Shown: positions 39,901 through 50,061, counted from the stretch's first letter. The stretch is 52,947 bases of DNA from Pinguiococcus pyrenoidosus (GCA_019677205.1 JAAMXY010000067.1:1-52947), one strand, 5' to 3'. Made by a program: numbers and translations. The notes: generated from the letters alone by a model not told the origin.

Positions 39901-42900
39901 CCGTATGTGAGGTTGTGGGAGCTTTCCTACGACGTCAAGACGCTCACGGCCGAGTGGTTGACGATCAGCAGCATCAAGGAGCTCAAACCTGACGAGGTCG
40001 CCAGAGACGCTCGGCAGTGGCAGGACGATGCCCAGGACCTCGAGACGCTCTTTTCCCAGGAAGAGACGCTCAATCCCTCTGCAGCGGGCTGCGCCAAGCT
40101 GATCCTGGCTGACGCCAACGAGTTCGGCCAGTACATCCGCATCATCCAAAGCCTCTGCTCTCGCGCCTTGGGCCCGCGCCACTGGACGCGAATCCACGAG
40201 CTTCTCATGAAGAATCTCAGCAGCGAAGAGCTGGGCGAGACGGAGCTCGCCAACGCGGAAGACCTGGAAGACTCGACCTTGTCGTCGCTACTGGAGCTCC
40301 GTATCCTCGAGATTGCCGACCCGGAGATCTACGACATCTGCGAGACGGCGGAGAAGGAGTACGACTTGGAAGTGACGCTCCAGGATATGCAAGACGCGTG
40401 GCAGAGCCTCGAGCTGGGGGTCTCGCCACTGCGAGACACCTTCCTCGTCACGTCAGCCGATGTCGTGGGCGACGCGCTGGACGAGCAAATCGCGCGCGTC
40501 GGCGTCATGCTCGGTTCTCCGTACGCCGGCGAGGAGATGACCAACCGGCTCAAGATGTGGCTGGAGGAGCTGACCTTGAGCTCGACGGTGCTGGACGAGT
40601 GGATTGTGGCGCAGAAGGACTGGGCTAGGTACGAGCCTCTGTTCCGCTCCAAAGCGCTGCAGAAGGCCCTGCCTCGTGAGAGCCGAAGCTTCGCGTGGGT
40701 TCGGAACTACATGCGCCGCCTCATGGCAGCGGCGAACACCATCCGCAACTTCATGCAGATCCAGAAGGCGATGCCCAACACGCTGTTGAACTTGCAGACC
40801 TGCACAGAGCACCTGGCCAAGATCAACCGCAACATCAGCGACTTCGTCGGGCAGAAGCGCACGTCGTTCCCGCGTTTCTACTTCCTGGCCGACGCCGAGC
40901 TGCTGCAGCTGCTTTGCGACGCCGCGGAGGCCACGCGCAGCGACGACGCCCAGGACGAGGCCGCCGATAGCGATTCGGTATCGCAATCGATGTCCGAGAC
41001 CGTCGATCCCCACACGGAAGACGCTGCCCATCGGCCTTCGTATCTCATCCAGAGGCACCTGGAGAAGCTCTTTGAGAGCGTCCGCTCCGTGAATGTCCGA
41101 GAGGTCGAGGAAAGCGCGGAGGAGGAGGCGGAAGCCGCCGCGCCGGTTATCACGGCGGCGATCTCCAAGGAGGGAGAATGGCTCAACCTGCTGCAGGAGG
41201 TGGAGATTGCCGGAGAGATTGAAGACTGGCTTGAGGCGCTGCAAGCGTCCATCGCGCAAGCGGTCAGCGAAGACATCCAGCGAGCGCTGGCTTCTCTCGC
41301 CGAAGGGGCGTCCCTTGACTTGCGGCTGGCGACCGGCGACAAGTGCTCGGCGCAGGCGGTCATCACCGCGACGGAGCTGGGCTTCACCCGAGGCGCGGAG
41401 GAAGCGATTGCGGAGAAGTCCTTGAAACCCTTCGGCGACGAGCACGGCAAAAGCCTGCGGCGCCTGGCGCGGTTTGTGACCGGTGGCGCCGGCGGCGAGC
41501 AAGAGGGAGGGAGCAAGCCGCTCACTCTGCTCCAGCGGCTCCGGGTCAACGCGGTGCTGACCCAGGCGCTCTACCACCGCGACGTCGTGTCGCACTTGAT
41601 CGAGTCCGGCGCCAGGCGCTGCTCCGACTTTGCGTGGGAGCGCGCTTTGAAGTACTACGTCCGAGAGGGCGGGGACGTGTTCGTCAGCGTCATCGGCGTG
41701 CAGCTCAACTACAAGAACGAGTACCTTGGGAACAGCGGTAGATTGGTGGTTACGCCGCTCACCGAGCGCTGCTACCATACCATGGTGCTGGCGATCAACT
41801 CGTTCTACGGCGGCGCTCCTGAGGGGCCCGCCGGCACGGGAAAGACGGAGACGGTGAAGAACCTGAGCAAAGCCGTCGCGGTTCGCTGCGTCGTGTTCAA
41901 CGCGTCGGAGGGGCTGGACTACATGTCCATGGCAAAGTTCTTCAAGGGCCTGGCGAGCTGCGGCCACTGGTGCTGCTTCGACGAGTTCAATCGCCTGAAG
42001 TCCAGCGTGCTCAGCGTCGTGGCGCAGCAGATGATGATGCTCACACAGGCCAAGCAGGCGCGCTTCTCCCGCATGACCTTCGAGGGCTCCAGCATCACCA
42101 TTGGCCTGGACTTCAACATCTTCATCACGCTCAACCCCGGCTACGCCGGCCGCACCGAGCTGCCCAGCAACCTCAAGGCGCTCTTCCGTCCCTGCGCCAT
42201 GATGAAGCCCGACTACTTCAAGATCGCCGCCATCTCGCTCTACATCCGCGACTTCCCGGAGGACGTCGTCCCCGAGCTCTCGAGGAAGAGCGTCCGCTTC
42301 CTGGAGCTTTGTACCCAGCAGCTGAGCGCCCAGCGGCACTACGACTTCGGGATGCGAACGCTGAAGGCGGTGCTTTGGGTCTGCGGCGATCTGCGCCAGG
42401 GAGCAAAGTACGCGGAGAAGGGCCCGCTGTCTCACGCAGAGAGCGCCACGATCGTTCGCGACGCGATGCATGTGGTCAACGTGTCCAAACTGGCGGCGCA
42501 AGATGTTCCCCACTACACCAGGCTGGAACGCAGCATGTTCCCCAGCGCTGACGAGGAGGTGGAGACGAGCCATGCCGGGGTGCCGGACGACACCTTCCTG
42601 GGCGCTTGCGGGGCACTGCGCATCTCTCCCACGCCGGCGCTGCGAAAGCAGCTGGATCTCTTCCGCTCGATGATCCAGATCCGCCACGGGCTGCTTCTCC
42701 TGGGCGGGGCCGGTACGGGCAAGACGACGATGCTCAAGCTGCTGCAGAAGGTCGACCGTCTTCCGCAGAACGTCGTCACGGTCTTTCCCAAGAGCGTCGG
42801 CGTCGACGACCTGTTCGGCAGCTTCGACAAGTATACCCATGTGTGGCACGACGGCGTGCTGGGCGAGGTGTTCCGCACGCTCGCGAGCAACATGGAAGAG

Positions 42901-45900
42901 CAGCAGATCCTGCATCTGGATGGTCCCATCGACCCCGACTGGATGGAGAGCATGAACACCGTGCTGGACGACAACAAGAAGCTGTGCCTAAGCTCCGGCG
43001 AGGTCATCCGCATGCCGTCCAACATGCGCATCGTGTACGAGACCACGGACGTGCTCAACGCCTCGCCCGCGACGGTGTCTCGGCTGGGCGTCAGCTTCAC
43101 CAGCGGCCAGCTCTTCTCGTGGACCTGCGTCTTGGAGAGCACTTTGCTCAAGGTCTTCGACGACCGCTCGCATCCGCTACCCAGCGCAAAGGCGGCGGTT
43201 GCAGATACCGTGAATTGGCTCTGGCCGCCGCTGTGCCACTTCCTCTGCCGTGCCACCAGCGGTGATCTTCCGCACTATGTCATGCAGCGGACGTCGGCCG
43301 TCTGCAAGCTGGTGCAGGTGTTCTTCAACAGCCTCCAGCCCGAGCACTACTTTTCCGACGGCGGCAGGGTGGCCGAGGGTCTCGTGATCATGAGCCTGCT
43401 GTGGGGCGCCGTGGCCGACCTCCAGCCCACGCTGCGACAGGAGGCGATCTCGCTGCTGGCCGCGCTGCTGGAAGGCAAGCCGAAGGCCCTCAAAGCAAAC
43501 GAGGCTTACGCCGCCTTCGCCGATGAGTACAGCGGTGAGGACGGGCTTGTGAAGACCACTTTCCAGTGCGACTACTGGGACGCGGTTCTGGCCGAGACGG
43601 AAGCGCCGAGGAAGGCGGTGAAGTCGTCGACGTGGGCAGAGGGCGACTCGCCGCTCGACTTGATCTACGACGCCAAGCAGGCGCGGTGGCTGCGCGCCGA
43701 GGTGCTGGACAGCGGCGGAGGCAGCGCTCTGCTCGCGGCGGATCTAAGCCTGGTAGCCGTGGGCCAGACGCTACAGCGTGCGTGGATCCTGGAGCACTGC
43801 GCCCAAAGCGGCTTGAACGCTTGTTGCAAGGGCGTCAGCGGCAGCGGCAAGAGTCTCATCATGAAGCATGCCTTGCACAAGCTGGCGACGCCCGCCGACG
43901 TCGGAGACGACCAGCGTTCCGTCAACGACGGCTCGGTAGCAAATCCCATGGACACCGCTCGCCGCAGCAGCGCTTTCAGCAGTCTCGGAGAGGGAGGTCG
44001 GCTCAGCGAGAATGGTCTGAGCTTCCAAGCCGACTTCGTGTTCACGCACTTGCAGGTGATGGCCACCACCGACGCCGTCGGTGTGCGAGACGCATTGGAG
44101 GCGAAGCTGATACGGAGACGCCGTGGCAAGTTCGGCCCGCCCCCTGGCCAACATCTGCTCTGCTACTTTGAAGACCTGAATCTGGCGGAGCGTGACGCCT
44201 ACGGAGACTCCACGGCGTCCGAGTTCGTTCGCCAGGCGCTGGAGACGCGCGGGTGGCACCACGTGTACGCGAGCAGTGGAACGGTACGCAAGGAAATCAT
44301 CGATACCAGCTTTATGACGTCCGTCAAGGCCTCTGCGCCGCCGGTGTGTCAGCGCCTCGCTCGGCATTTCCTGGAGGTGTCGTTCTCCGAGTACGACGAC
44401 GAGGCGCTCACGACCATCTTCCAGACTCTTCTGGCCGAGAAGACGGACCCCTGCGTCGCCAGCGTGCGCTCCTTCACCTCGTTGACGGCCACGGCCACCG
44501 TCCGCACTTTTCGGGCGCTCCAGAGTCGCCGGCCGGAGCAGTACTCTCTGCGCCACCTGAAGAGGATCTACAGCAGTCTGGGTCTCTTCGACGTGGCGTC
44601 CCTAAAAAGCCCCGAGCTCTTCCTCCGGCTTTGGATCCACGAGTTGTCACGCACCTTCGTGGCGGCCGGCGCCAGCTGGGCCAACGTGTCCACGGAGCTG
44701 GCTGACGCCACGAAGGCGGTGCTGCCGGTGGACTGGGAGGCCGTGGCGTCGACCACGCGGAGGGAGACGCTGTTTGGCTTCCAGCGCCGGGCGTCGGACA
44801 TTCCAGGCTCGGTCGGCGTGGCGCCCAGGGTAATCGGGAAGCTGAGCAAGAGCGTCGAAAATTCCGAAGGCGGCGGTGCCGCCGAGGTGGAGCGGAAGCG
44901 GGGCGGCGTGGTGATCCCGCCGGTCTACCTGGAGATGAGCGTCGCGGAGTGCGAAGCCAGCCTCAACGCGGCGCTCGAGGAGCTCCGGCGTCGGGCGTCC
45001 AAGGAGGACCAGCTGGACGACTTGCGCCTCTCGGGCTCCAGCAGCATGGACATCATGAGCATGTGTCGGCTGCTGCGGCAGCGCCGGGGTTGCATCATGG
45101 TCAAGGGGCCCGTGGGCTCGCCGATGGAGGAGGCGTTGATGCTGGCCTGCTTCTACATGGGCATGAACATGGTGTACGCGGAGCTGGGCTTGAGGGCGTC
45201 GGGCTGGCCGATGATCTGGAAGGAGTGCCTCAAGGCGCTGATCTACCAAGTGGTGCGGGACTCGAGCGCAGTCGTGCTGCTGCTGCGCCAGAGCCAGGTG
45301 ATGAAGTACAAGGGCGTCCCGGTCTTGAGAGACCTGTCGTGTCTGCTGTCGGACGGATGCATCCCGATGCTGTTCTCCGACGACGACCTGCGCACCTTGT
45401 TCGTACCCGTGCTGCGCTCGCAGGAGGCGGCGCTGGACCTGGACATCAACAACCCGGCAGCGCTCAATGAGTACATCGCCGAAGTCGTGCTTGAGAACAT
45501 CCACGTCGTTCTCGTGGTGGATGAGGAGACATCGGACGACACGTCGCTCTGGACGGGGTACCCGGCCTTTGACGATTTCTTCGGCCGCGTCAGTCTGCAA
45601 AAATGGCAGCCGGCGGATCTCCTGAGCTTCGCCGACTTCTGCCTGCAAGGTGATTCCACCACGCTCTCCGAGGATGAGCGCCCGCGGCTCCGAGACCTCA
45701 TTGTCCGGATACACAACGCCGCGGAGAACACCGTGGACAGTCGGGCGCTGGTGAACGAGCAGGTCTTCCGCGAGTTCGCAACGCAGGCCGGAAAGGCCTT
45801 GGCAGAGCAAAGCTGCGACTCCGACGAGAGCAAGGAGCGCCTCGCTACGGGCGTGCGCAAGATCGCCGAGGCCCGAGAGCTCGTTTCGGTGCTGCGCCAG

Positions 45901-48900
45901 CAGCTCGAGGAGCTCACGCCGGAGCTGGCCTTGAAGCACGAGGCATCCAGCAAGTACCTCGCCGAGATGGAGGAGGAGCAGGCGCTGATCACGGCCGAAG
46001 AGGCGGAGGTCGCGAGAGAGACGGAGCATGCTACGGTGGCACAAGAGCGGGCGTCCGCGCTAGAGCAGGAATGCCACGAGGAGCTCGAGCTTGCCATTCC
46101 CGTGTACGAGGCCGCGACGGCTGCCTTGCGAGCGCTGGACGCCGGCGACATCACCGAGATCAAGCGGATGCAGCAGCCGCCGGACGGCGTCAAGCTTGTT
46201 CTGGCGGCAGTGTGCATTCTTCTTCGCGTGGACCCTACGGGCGATGAAGACTCGCTCAACGCGTACTTCCGCGCTGCCAAGAAGCAGCTGCTGGTGAAGG
46301 CCAACTTCATCGCGATGCTGCTGAACTACGACAAGGACAGCATGGAAGATTCGCTGCTGGACGAGCTGGAGGACAAGTTCACCAACATGCCCGAGTTTGA
46401 CCCACAGGTGATCGAGAGATCCTCCAAGGCCGCCGCGGGAATCTGCCGCTGGGTCCATGCCATCGCGGTCTTCGGCCGCGTGCTGCAGCAGATCCGGCCA
46501 AAGCAGGCGCGGCTTCGCGCGGCTCAAGAGGAGAATGCGGCCGCCATGGCATGTCTGGAGAAGCTCCAGAAGGACCTCGCCGAAGTGAAGGAAAAACTGG
46601 CCAAAGTGCAGGAGCAGTTCGCCCAGGCCGAGGCCGACAAGGCGGAGGTGCAGAACCGGGTGGATGAGTGCACGCGGCGCCTGGGGAGGTCCAAGGAGCT
46701 CACCGAAGGGCTGGAGAGCGCTTGCGAGCGCTGGAAGGAGCAGCTGATGGATGTCGACGCTAGACGGGAGGTGGCGCTCAAAAAGGCTGTCTACGCCACA
46801 GCGGTGCAGACGTATCTCGGGCCCCTTCCACAAGAGATGCGAAGTCGCCTGAAGCAGAAGTGGACCATCCTGACGGGCCTGGCTGGTGCGGAGGTGACCT
46901 TCGTGCCGCGCGCCGACTTCGGCCACGAGCTGGACAGCTTCATGCAGGAGTCCGCCTATATCGTGGAGACGTCGACGCAGTGGCCGCTGCTGGTGGACCC
47001 ACAGCAGCAGGGCGGCAAGTGGCTGGAGAGTCTCGTGCGCCACCGCGGCGCCACGCAAAACCAGGCGGACAGTGGAGTAAAGCGTCTGCGACACGATGAC
47101 CCGTCGTTCCTTCCCATCCTCAGCAATTGCATCAAGTTCGGTGTGAAGCTCATCATCGACGGCGTGGAGAGCACGCCCTCCCTATCGCTCTCCGCGCTGC
47201 TTGAGCAAGGCCGGCGCCGCAGCGTGCTGCTTCTGGGCGGCGTGGGCATTCCGGTTGATTCTCTCTTTGAAGTTTATTTCGTCGCCACTGCTGAGACGCA
47301 CCAGCTGCCGCAGCGGCTTCTACGCCACCTGCGCGTGGTGAACTTCGGTGCCACCAAGGCCAGCTTGCAGCGCACGCTGCATGATCGCATCACTCAGAGC
47401 GAGCACCCCGACTTGTACGCCAAGCTTGCAGACACCCTCGCGATGCATGTGCAACTCAAGGCCGAGTCGATGGATGCGGAAGATGGCATCTTGCTGCGTG
47501 TCGCGGCCATCGAGGACAGCATCTTGGACGACGACGAGCTCGTCGAGAACCTCCGGCAGAGTCAGGCGCTCAGCACGCGGCTGTCGGACGTGTCTTCCGA
47601 TCTGGAAGCCGCGCGCAGCAGCGTCGCGACGGCGAGAGGGGCTTACGAGCCGCTCGCGAAGCTTGCGATCGAGTTGTTCTCCCTCTGCGGCGAGCTGGTG
47701 CATCTGAACCCGGTGTACGTCCACTCCATCGAGGCCTTCAAGGAGGTACTGGCGACGTCGCTGGAGAGCCTCAAGGACCAGAAGGACTCGGATGAGTATG
47801 TCGCCAGCCTACGACGCCAGCTCTTCCTCGACGTGTACAACCACCTGGCGCCGAAGATGTTCCAGCGCCACCGCCTGCCCTTCGCCTTCTACCTGTCCGT
47901 GCTGCACCGGCACGAGTTCAGCGACGGCGAGGACAACGAGGTGGTGAAGTTCGCCGTCGCTTGGGACCGACTCGACGAGAAGTCCATCACCGCGGCCGAC
48001 CTTGCGACCTTCGGCTACGACGGCCTCGCCGCGCTGGCCGACTCGCCGGCCAGCGGCTTCGACAACGACAACGACCCGCTGCGGTCGCCGCGGTTGGAGG
48101 GCCTGAGCCCGCTGGAGACGGTGTTGGCGCTCCGCATGTTCCGGCCCGACGCGCTCGAGAGCGCCATGGAAAGCGTCATTCGAGCGGAGCTGGAGGATTC
48201 CTTCACGGAGCCGTTCTCAGAGTCCCTGCCCGAGCTTCTCGGCACCATCCCGACGACGCGGCCGATTCTGTACTTCGTTGACGAGAACGTGGAGGCCGAC
48301 GCGGTCCCGCTCATCATGGAAGCGGCGTCGGAGCTGGGGGTGAAGACCAGCCAGATCTGCGTGCTCAGCTTGGGCGGCACCCAAGACCTGTACCTGGCGG
48401 AGGAGCTGAGCAACCGTGTCAACTCGTTGCTGCAGGCGGCGATGGACAACGGCTTGTGGATTATCCTGCAGAACGCCCATCTGGCACCGACGCTGCTGCC
48501 GCAGCTGAGCAGCTCCGTCAGTGCTCTGAAGCACACGATGCCCCACGACGACTTCCGCATGTTCATCGTGTCGGAGACCAACGTGGAGTTCCCGGTCCCG
48601 CTGCTGGAGAACTGCGTGCTCCGAGTGGCGGAAGTGCCACAGGGCCTGCGCACCTCGCTGCTGTACGCGTTCAGGAGAGAGGTGGTCCAGAAGCGCTCGG
48701 CACGTGCCGGGAAGGCTGCCAAGATGTCCACGGACAAGAAGGAATGGGCGTCAGATGCGGCGTCCTTTGCCGATAGCTACGGGGTGCTGAGCAGTGAGGA
48801 GATCCGAAGGCCCATGCGCCGAGGCATCTACGCCCTGAGCTACTTGCACGCGGTGCTTAAGGAGCGCAGACGCTTCGGAACCCTTGGCTATGTCGACTTC

Positions 48901-50061
48901 TCATCGTATCGCTTCAGCGACGACGACCTCGAGTTGGCGCGGCACGTGGTGGCTGAGGCGTTCGCGCGGCTGGGCGAAGACGACAAGATCAACGAGGAGT
49001 TCTGGGATCGCATCGCGTATCTCGTCTCGGACTGCGTGTACGGCGGCCGCGTTCGGGACGCCTTCGACCGGAAGCTGGTGCGCATCTTCTGCCAGGAGAT
49101 GAGACAGCCGGAGGTTGCATGGGCCCCCAACTGGCTCTGGCCGGACGACCATGGGGAAGGCCACGGCTGGGAGCAGTACCGGCGATTCATCCGCAAGTTC
49201 TCCCACGTCGCCGACCCAGCCGCGTCGGGTCTCGGGCCGGGCGCCGATCTCAGCTTTGGTCTCCGCAAGGCGAAGCTTCTGGCGGCCAATGTCTCGACCC
49301 TCATGGGCCGCTCGTCTCTGGCAAGGCTGCCCAGCGTCCGGTCACTCAAGCGGATGCAGTCCACCGGCTGGTCGATGCCTTCGACAATTGATGAGCTCCC
49401 GCCGGCGGACGGACCCCTGCGTGTGGTGCTCGAAGCGCTGCGCCTCGAAATTGAGTGTCTCAACCAGGCGATCGAGAAAGCGAGCACTGGACAGATGCAA
49501 AACCCATCGGGCCTTCATCGCGCATGTGACGCCCTGGAGGCCATCTGCTCTCAGTGGCGGACCATTGCAGACGCTTCGGTCGCTCCGGAAAGCAACCAGA
49601 TCGTCTTGCATGCCGATCTCGGTGGCCTGAGGTGGCCCAGGCGCCTTCTCGCCGCGGTGCTGCAGACCAACGCGCAGTTGTACAACACGTCCATGGCGGA
49701 GATGGGTTTCACGAGCAGGGCGCCAGAGAGTGTGATAGGGATCACGCTGGTGTTGCAAGGGCTGCAACTGCACGGGGCCAAGTGGAACAACGATGTTGGA
49801 GGCTTGGACGACTGCCACCGGCTACAGCTCTTCTCGCCGATGCCGCCGCTGACGCTCTTCTGCATGCCGGAGAAGCTGGCGGGGCCGCAGTCGACCGCGG
49901 CTTTCCGCTGTCCGCTGTACCGATCGAAAGAGAGAAAGGGCGAACTGACAACTTACGGATCCAACTCGAACCTTGTGAGCGAAGTGGAGTTGAGCGCGGG
50001 CGGTCGGGCGCCCGAACACTGGGCAAAACGGGGTGTTGCTTTGGTGTCCTCAATCGACTAG
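36940..50061 (+). CDS. Axonemal-type dynein heavy chain
   Basis: A single uninterrupted frame of 4373 aa from the ATG at 36940, with no introns in 13.1 kb. N-terminal tail and linker: about 1-1590. The AAA ring: AAA1 P-loop GPAGTGKTETVKN with Lys1635 and Walker B CCFDEFNRL (Asp1681, Glu1682), followed by NPGYAGRTELPSNLKALFRP; AAA2 P-loop GGAGTGKTTMLKLL (Lys1928) with LDGPIDPDWMESMNTVLDD and NKKLCLSSGE; AAA3 P-loop GVSGSGKSLIMK (Lys2304); AAA4 GPVGSPMEEAL at about 2723, which lacks the P-loop Lys. The stalk coiled coils flank the microtubule-binding domain at about 2970-3290, with DITEIKRMQQPPDGVKLV near 3060-3078. AAA5 and AAA6 follow, then a C-terminal domain ending in CPLYRSKERKGELTT and EHWAKRGVALVSSID, the normal dynein terminus. 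It powers axonemal bending by ATP hydrolysis. The end motifs favour an axonemal over a cytoplasmic chain; the arm type is not resolved. AAA3 has an extra Ser/Gly-rich stretch of about 40 residues after the P-loop. Confidence 0.96.
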   Translation: MEEAQGRVRWLKTQQGSKRRMQRPGTGKPTTPQRPKSTPKALAPGMMRELRRRVGLPRDDQQPLGDKDLLWQAIREASDFLGAEKAPPFPPNPGVTKVPLPTTKLTAMPLEVFDDSELSGRDPFSAGPGEGSPIERAAEPLEAYAPCYDAFHTEATRVGGASRAFCLADVMAARLPEQDEHYFVQRDSAWRWRRCRVLGFATPKETQDFRGIKSLLPTFRVQFFEEHWCLTGCELVTDATIRERVSRLNLRFVDESEGLWNERIRSAERLKLWAIERHKYDRIVQYVPTVLISHMLTKSSKVMDCSAAKIVPKGAPELRRVHEAVLDGLPQWVDVPKEKTPAWDRVAAITEAVIADYTRLEQRHTLEARLRQDRIFREAYLRLKLPLPEEEGMEALTPWLGKVASGYPAYDTRVHVNAPGFDANRTYLSVNGVCHMPGVIGPLQWLHSFFYEHVAPQCWLFLNVVDDQSHQQEQMRSRGRRLLSKYKTVASIELPCLPQEFCSAQTKYMENMRSDISSDFRHGYVNILVDKLQNVFDLFQANMQQFERSPMSRILRLSRFVFASMLSELVKGSLGKWSAFLSGGKAVFLLELLVSDTGSVSASISMDELFALLLDSLEQLKHTVYEVTSITPEVMMMLGLLPTPMLDLVSPTTRVEQSVMETFEATLRTTRTIVKETAAARVGELIHEFSEFSFVYNHDPFETLAGNAILEHELANLAAVDTKAFADGAGLLPTMDLDAAKAYFDCVSKYFSAYNDVCHVCDDVVLVACVEVHTQRVKAAIHQRAREAVDALVARLFQKCVEIVTQILQVYDNIQEVLTAAPDTEEELRLLINYLENMPSKMRDIGKTLRSVEMTVDAADKFQACQGALRDLVLKLWKAKFTPAHIQECVARAEDVVRSTKTRMDIKLKGDIVEFEEELLSFASRVANVAALSNYGEVDKNFDLVSRLRNDLLASQKQVEVFNHRAEVFVMPPIEYPELEEHLQEISPYVRLWELSYDVKTLTAEWLTISSIKELKPDEVARDARQWQDDAQDLETLFSQEETLNPSAAGCAKLILADANEFGQYIRIIQSLCSRALGPRHWTRIHELLMKNLSSEELGETELANAEDLEDSTLSSLLELRILEIADPEIYDICETAEKEYDLEVTLQDMQDAWQSLELGVSPLRDTFLVTSADVVGDALDEQIARVGVMLGSPYAGEEMTNRLKMWLEELTLSSTVLDEWIVAQKDWARYEPLFRSKALQKALPRESRSFAWVRNYMRRLMAAANTIRNFMQIQKAMPNTLLNLQTCTEHLAKINRNISDFVGQKRTSFPRFYFLADAELLQLLCDAAEATRSDDAQDEAADSDSVSQSMSETVDPHTEDAAHRPSYLIQRHLEKLFESVRSVNVREVEESAEEEAEAAAPVITAAISKEGEWLNLLQEVEIAGEIEDWLEALQASIAQAVSEDIQRALASLAEGASLDLRLATGDKCSAQAVITATELGFTRGAEEAIAEKSLKPFGDEHGKSLRRLARFVTGGAGGEQEGGSKPLTLLQRLRVNAVLTQALYHRDVVSHLIESGARRCSDFAWERALKYYVREGGDVFVSVIGVQLNYKNEYLGNSGRLVVTPLTERCYHTMVLAINSFYGGAPEGPAGTGKTETVKNLSKAVAVRCVVFNASEGLDYMSMAKFFKGLASCGHWCCFDEFNRLKSSVLSVVAQQMMMLTQAKQARFSRMTFEGSSITIGLDFNIFITLNPGYAGRTELPSNLKALFRPCAMMKPDYFKIAAISLYIRDFPEDVVPELSRKSVRFLELCTQQLSAQRHYDFGMRTLKAVLWVCGDLRQGAKYAEKGPLSHAESATIVRDAMHVVNVSKLAAQDVPHYTRLERSMFPSADEEVETSHAGVPDDTFLGACGALRISPTPALRKQLDLFRSMIQIRHGLLLLGGAGTGKTTMLKLLQKVDRLPQNVVTVFPKSVGVDDLFGSFDKYTHVWHDGVLGEVFRTLASNMEEQQILHLDGPIDPDWMESMNTVLDDNKKLCLSSGEVIRMPSNMRIVYETTDVLNASPATVSRLGVSFTSGQLFSWTCVLESTLLKVFDDRSHPLPSAKAAVADTVNWLWPPLCHFLCRATSGDLPHYVMQRTSAVCKLVQVFFNSLQPEHYFSDGGRVAEGLVIMSLLWGAVADLQPTLRQEAISLLAALLEGKPKALKANEAYAAFADEYSGEDGLVKTTFQCDYWDAVLAETEAPRKAVKSSTWAEGDSPLDLIYDAKQARWLRAEVLDSGGGSALLAADLSLVAVGQTLQRAWILEHCAQSGLNACCKGVSGSGKSLIMKHALHKLATPADVGDDQRSVNDGSVANPMDTARRSSAFSSLGEGGRLSENGLSFQADFVFTHLQVMATTDAVGVRDALEAKLIRRRRGKFGPPPGQHLLCYFEDLNLAERDAYGDSTASEFVRQALETRGWHHVYASSGTVRKEIIDTSFMTSVKASAPPVCQRLARHFLEVSFSEYDDEALTTIFQTLLAEKTDPCVASVRSFTSLTATATVRTFRALQSRRPEQYSLRHLKRIYSSLGLFDVASLKSPELFLRLWIHELSRTFVAAGASWANVSTELADATKAVLPVDWEAVASTTRRETLFGFQRRASDIPGSVGVAPRVIGKLSKSVENSEGGGAAEVERKRGGVVIPPVYLEMSVAECEASLNAALEELRRRASKEDQLDDLRLSGSSSMDIMSMCRLLRQRRGCIMVKGPVGSPMEEALMLACFYMGMNMVYAELGLRASGWPMIWKECLKALIYQVVRDSSAVVLLLRQSQVMKYKGVPVLRDLSCLLSDGCIPMLFSDDDLRTLFVPVLRSQEAALDLDINNPAALNEYIAEVVLENIHVVLVVDEETSDDTSLWTGYPAFDDFFGRVSLQKWQPADLLSFADFCLQGDSTTLSEDERPRLRDLIVRIHNAAENTVDSRALVNEQVFREFATQAGKALAEQSCDSDESKERLATGVRKIAEARELVSVLRQQLEELTPELALKHEASSKYLAEMEEEQALITAEEAEVARETEHATVAQERASALEQECHEELELAIPVYEAATAALRALDAGDITEIKRMQQPPDGVKLVLAAVCILLRVDPTGDEDSLNAYFRAAKKQLLVKANFIAMLLNYDKDSMEDSLLDELEDKFTNMPEFDPQVIERSSKAAAGICRWVHAIAVFGRVLQQIRPKQARLRAAQEENAAAMACLEKLQKDLAEVKEKLAKVQEQFAQAEADKAEVQNRVDECTRRLGRSKELTEGLESACERWKEQLMDVDARREVALKKAVYATAVQTYLGPLPQEMRSRLKQKWTILTGLAGAEVTFVPRADFGHELDSFMQESAYIVETSTQWPLLVDPQQQGGKWLESLVRHRGATQNQADSGVKRLRHDDPSFLPILSNCIKFGVKLIIDGVESTPSLSLSALLEQGRRRSVLLLGGVGIPVDSLFEVYFVATAETHQLPQRLLRHLRVVNFGATKASLQRTLHDRITQSEHPDLYAKLADTLAMHVQLKAESMDAEDGILLRVAAIEDSILDDDELVENLRQSQALSTRLSDVSSDLEAARSSVATARGAYEPLAKLAIELFSLCGELVHLNPVYVHSIEAFKEVLATSLESLKDQKDSDEYVASLRRQLFLDVYNHLAPKMFQRHRLPFAFYLSVLHRHEFSDGEDNEVVKFAVAWDRLDEKSITAADLATFGYDGLAALADSPASGFDNDNDPLRSPRLEGLSPLETVLALRMFRPDALESAMESVIRAELEDSFTEPFSESLPELLGTIPTTRPILYFVDENVEADAVPLIMEAASELGVKTSQICVLSLGGTQDLYLAEELSNRVNSLLQAAMDNGLWIILQNAHLAPTLLPQLSSSVSALKHTMPHDDFRMFIVSETNVEFPVPLLENCVLRVAEVPQGLRTSLLYAFRREVVQKRSARAGKAAKMSTDKKEWASDAASFADSYGVLSSEEIRRPMRRGIYALSYLHAVLKERRRFGTLGYVDFSSYRFSDDDLELARHVVAEAFARLGEDDKINEEFWDRIAYLVSDCVYGGRVRDAFDRKLVRIFCQEMRQPEVAWAPNWLWPDDHGEGHGWEQYRRFIRKFSHVADPAASGLGPGADLSFGLRKAKLLAANVSTLMGRSSLARLPSVRSLKRMQSTGWSMPSTIDELPPADGPLRVVLEALRLEIECLNQAIEKASTGQMQNPSGLHRACDALEAICSQWRTIADASVAPESNQIVLHADLGGLRWPRRLLAAVLQTNAQLYNTSMAEMGFTSRAPESVIGITLVLQGLQLHGAKWNNDVGGLDDCHRLQLFSPMPPLTLFCMPEKLAGPQSTAAFRCPLYRSKERKGELTTYGSNSNLVSEVELSAGGRAPEHWAKRGVALVSSID

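Noticed and set aside
40453-42915. 820-aa open frame antisense within the dynein gene
   Set aside because: Long antisense ORFs are expected opposite biased codons. The composition (Arg, His, Leu, Gln) and lack of motifs argue against a gene; similar shadows occur at 36862-38505 and 44647-46044.
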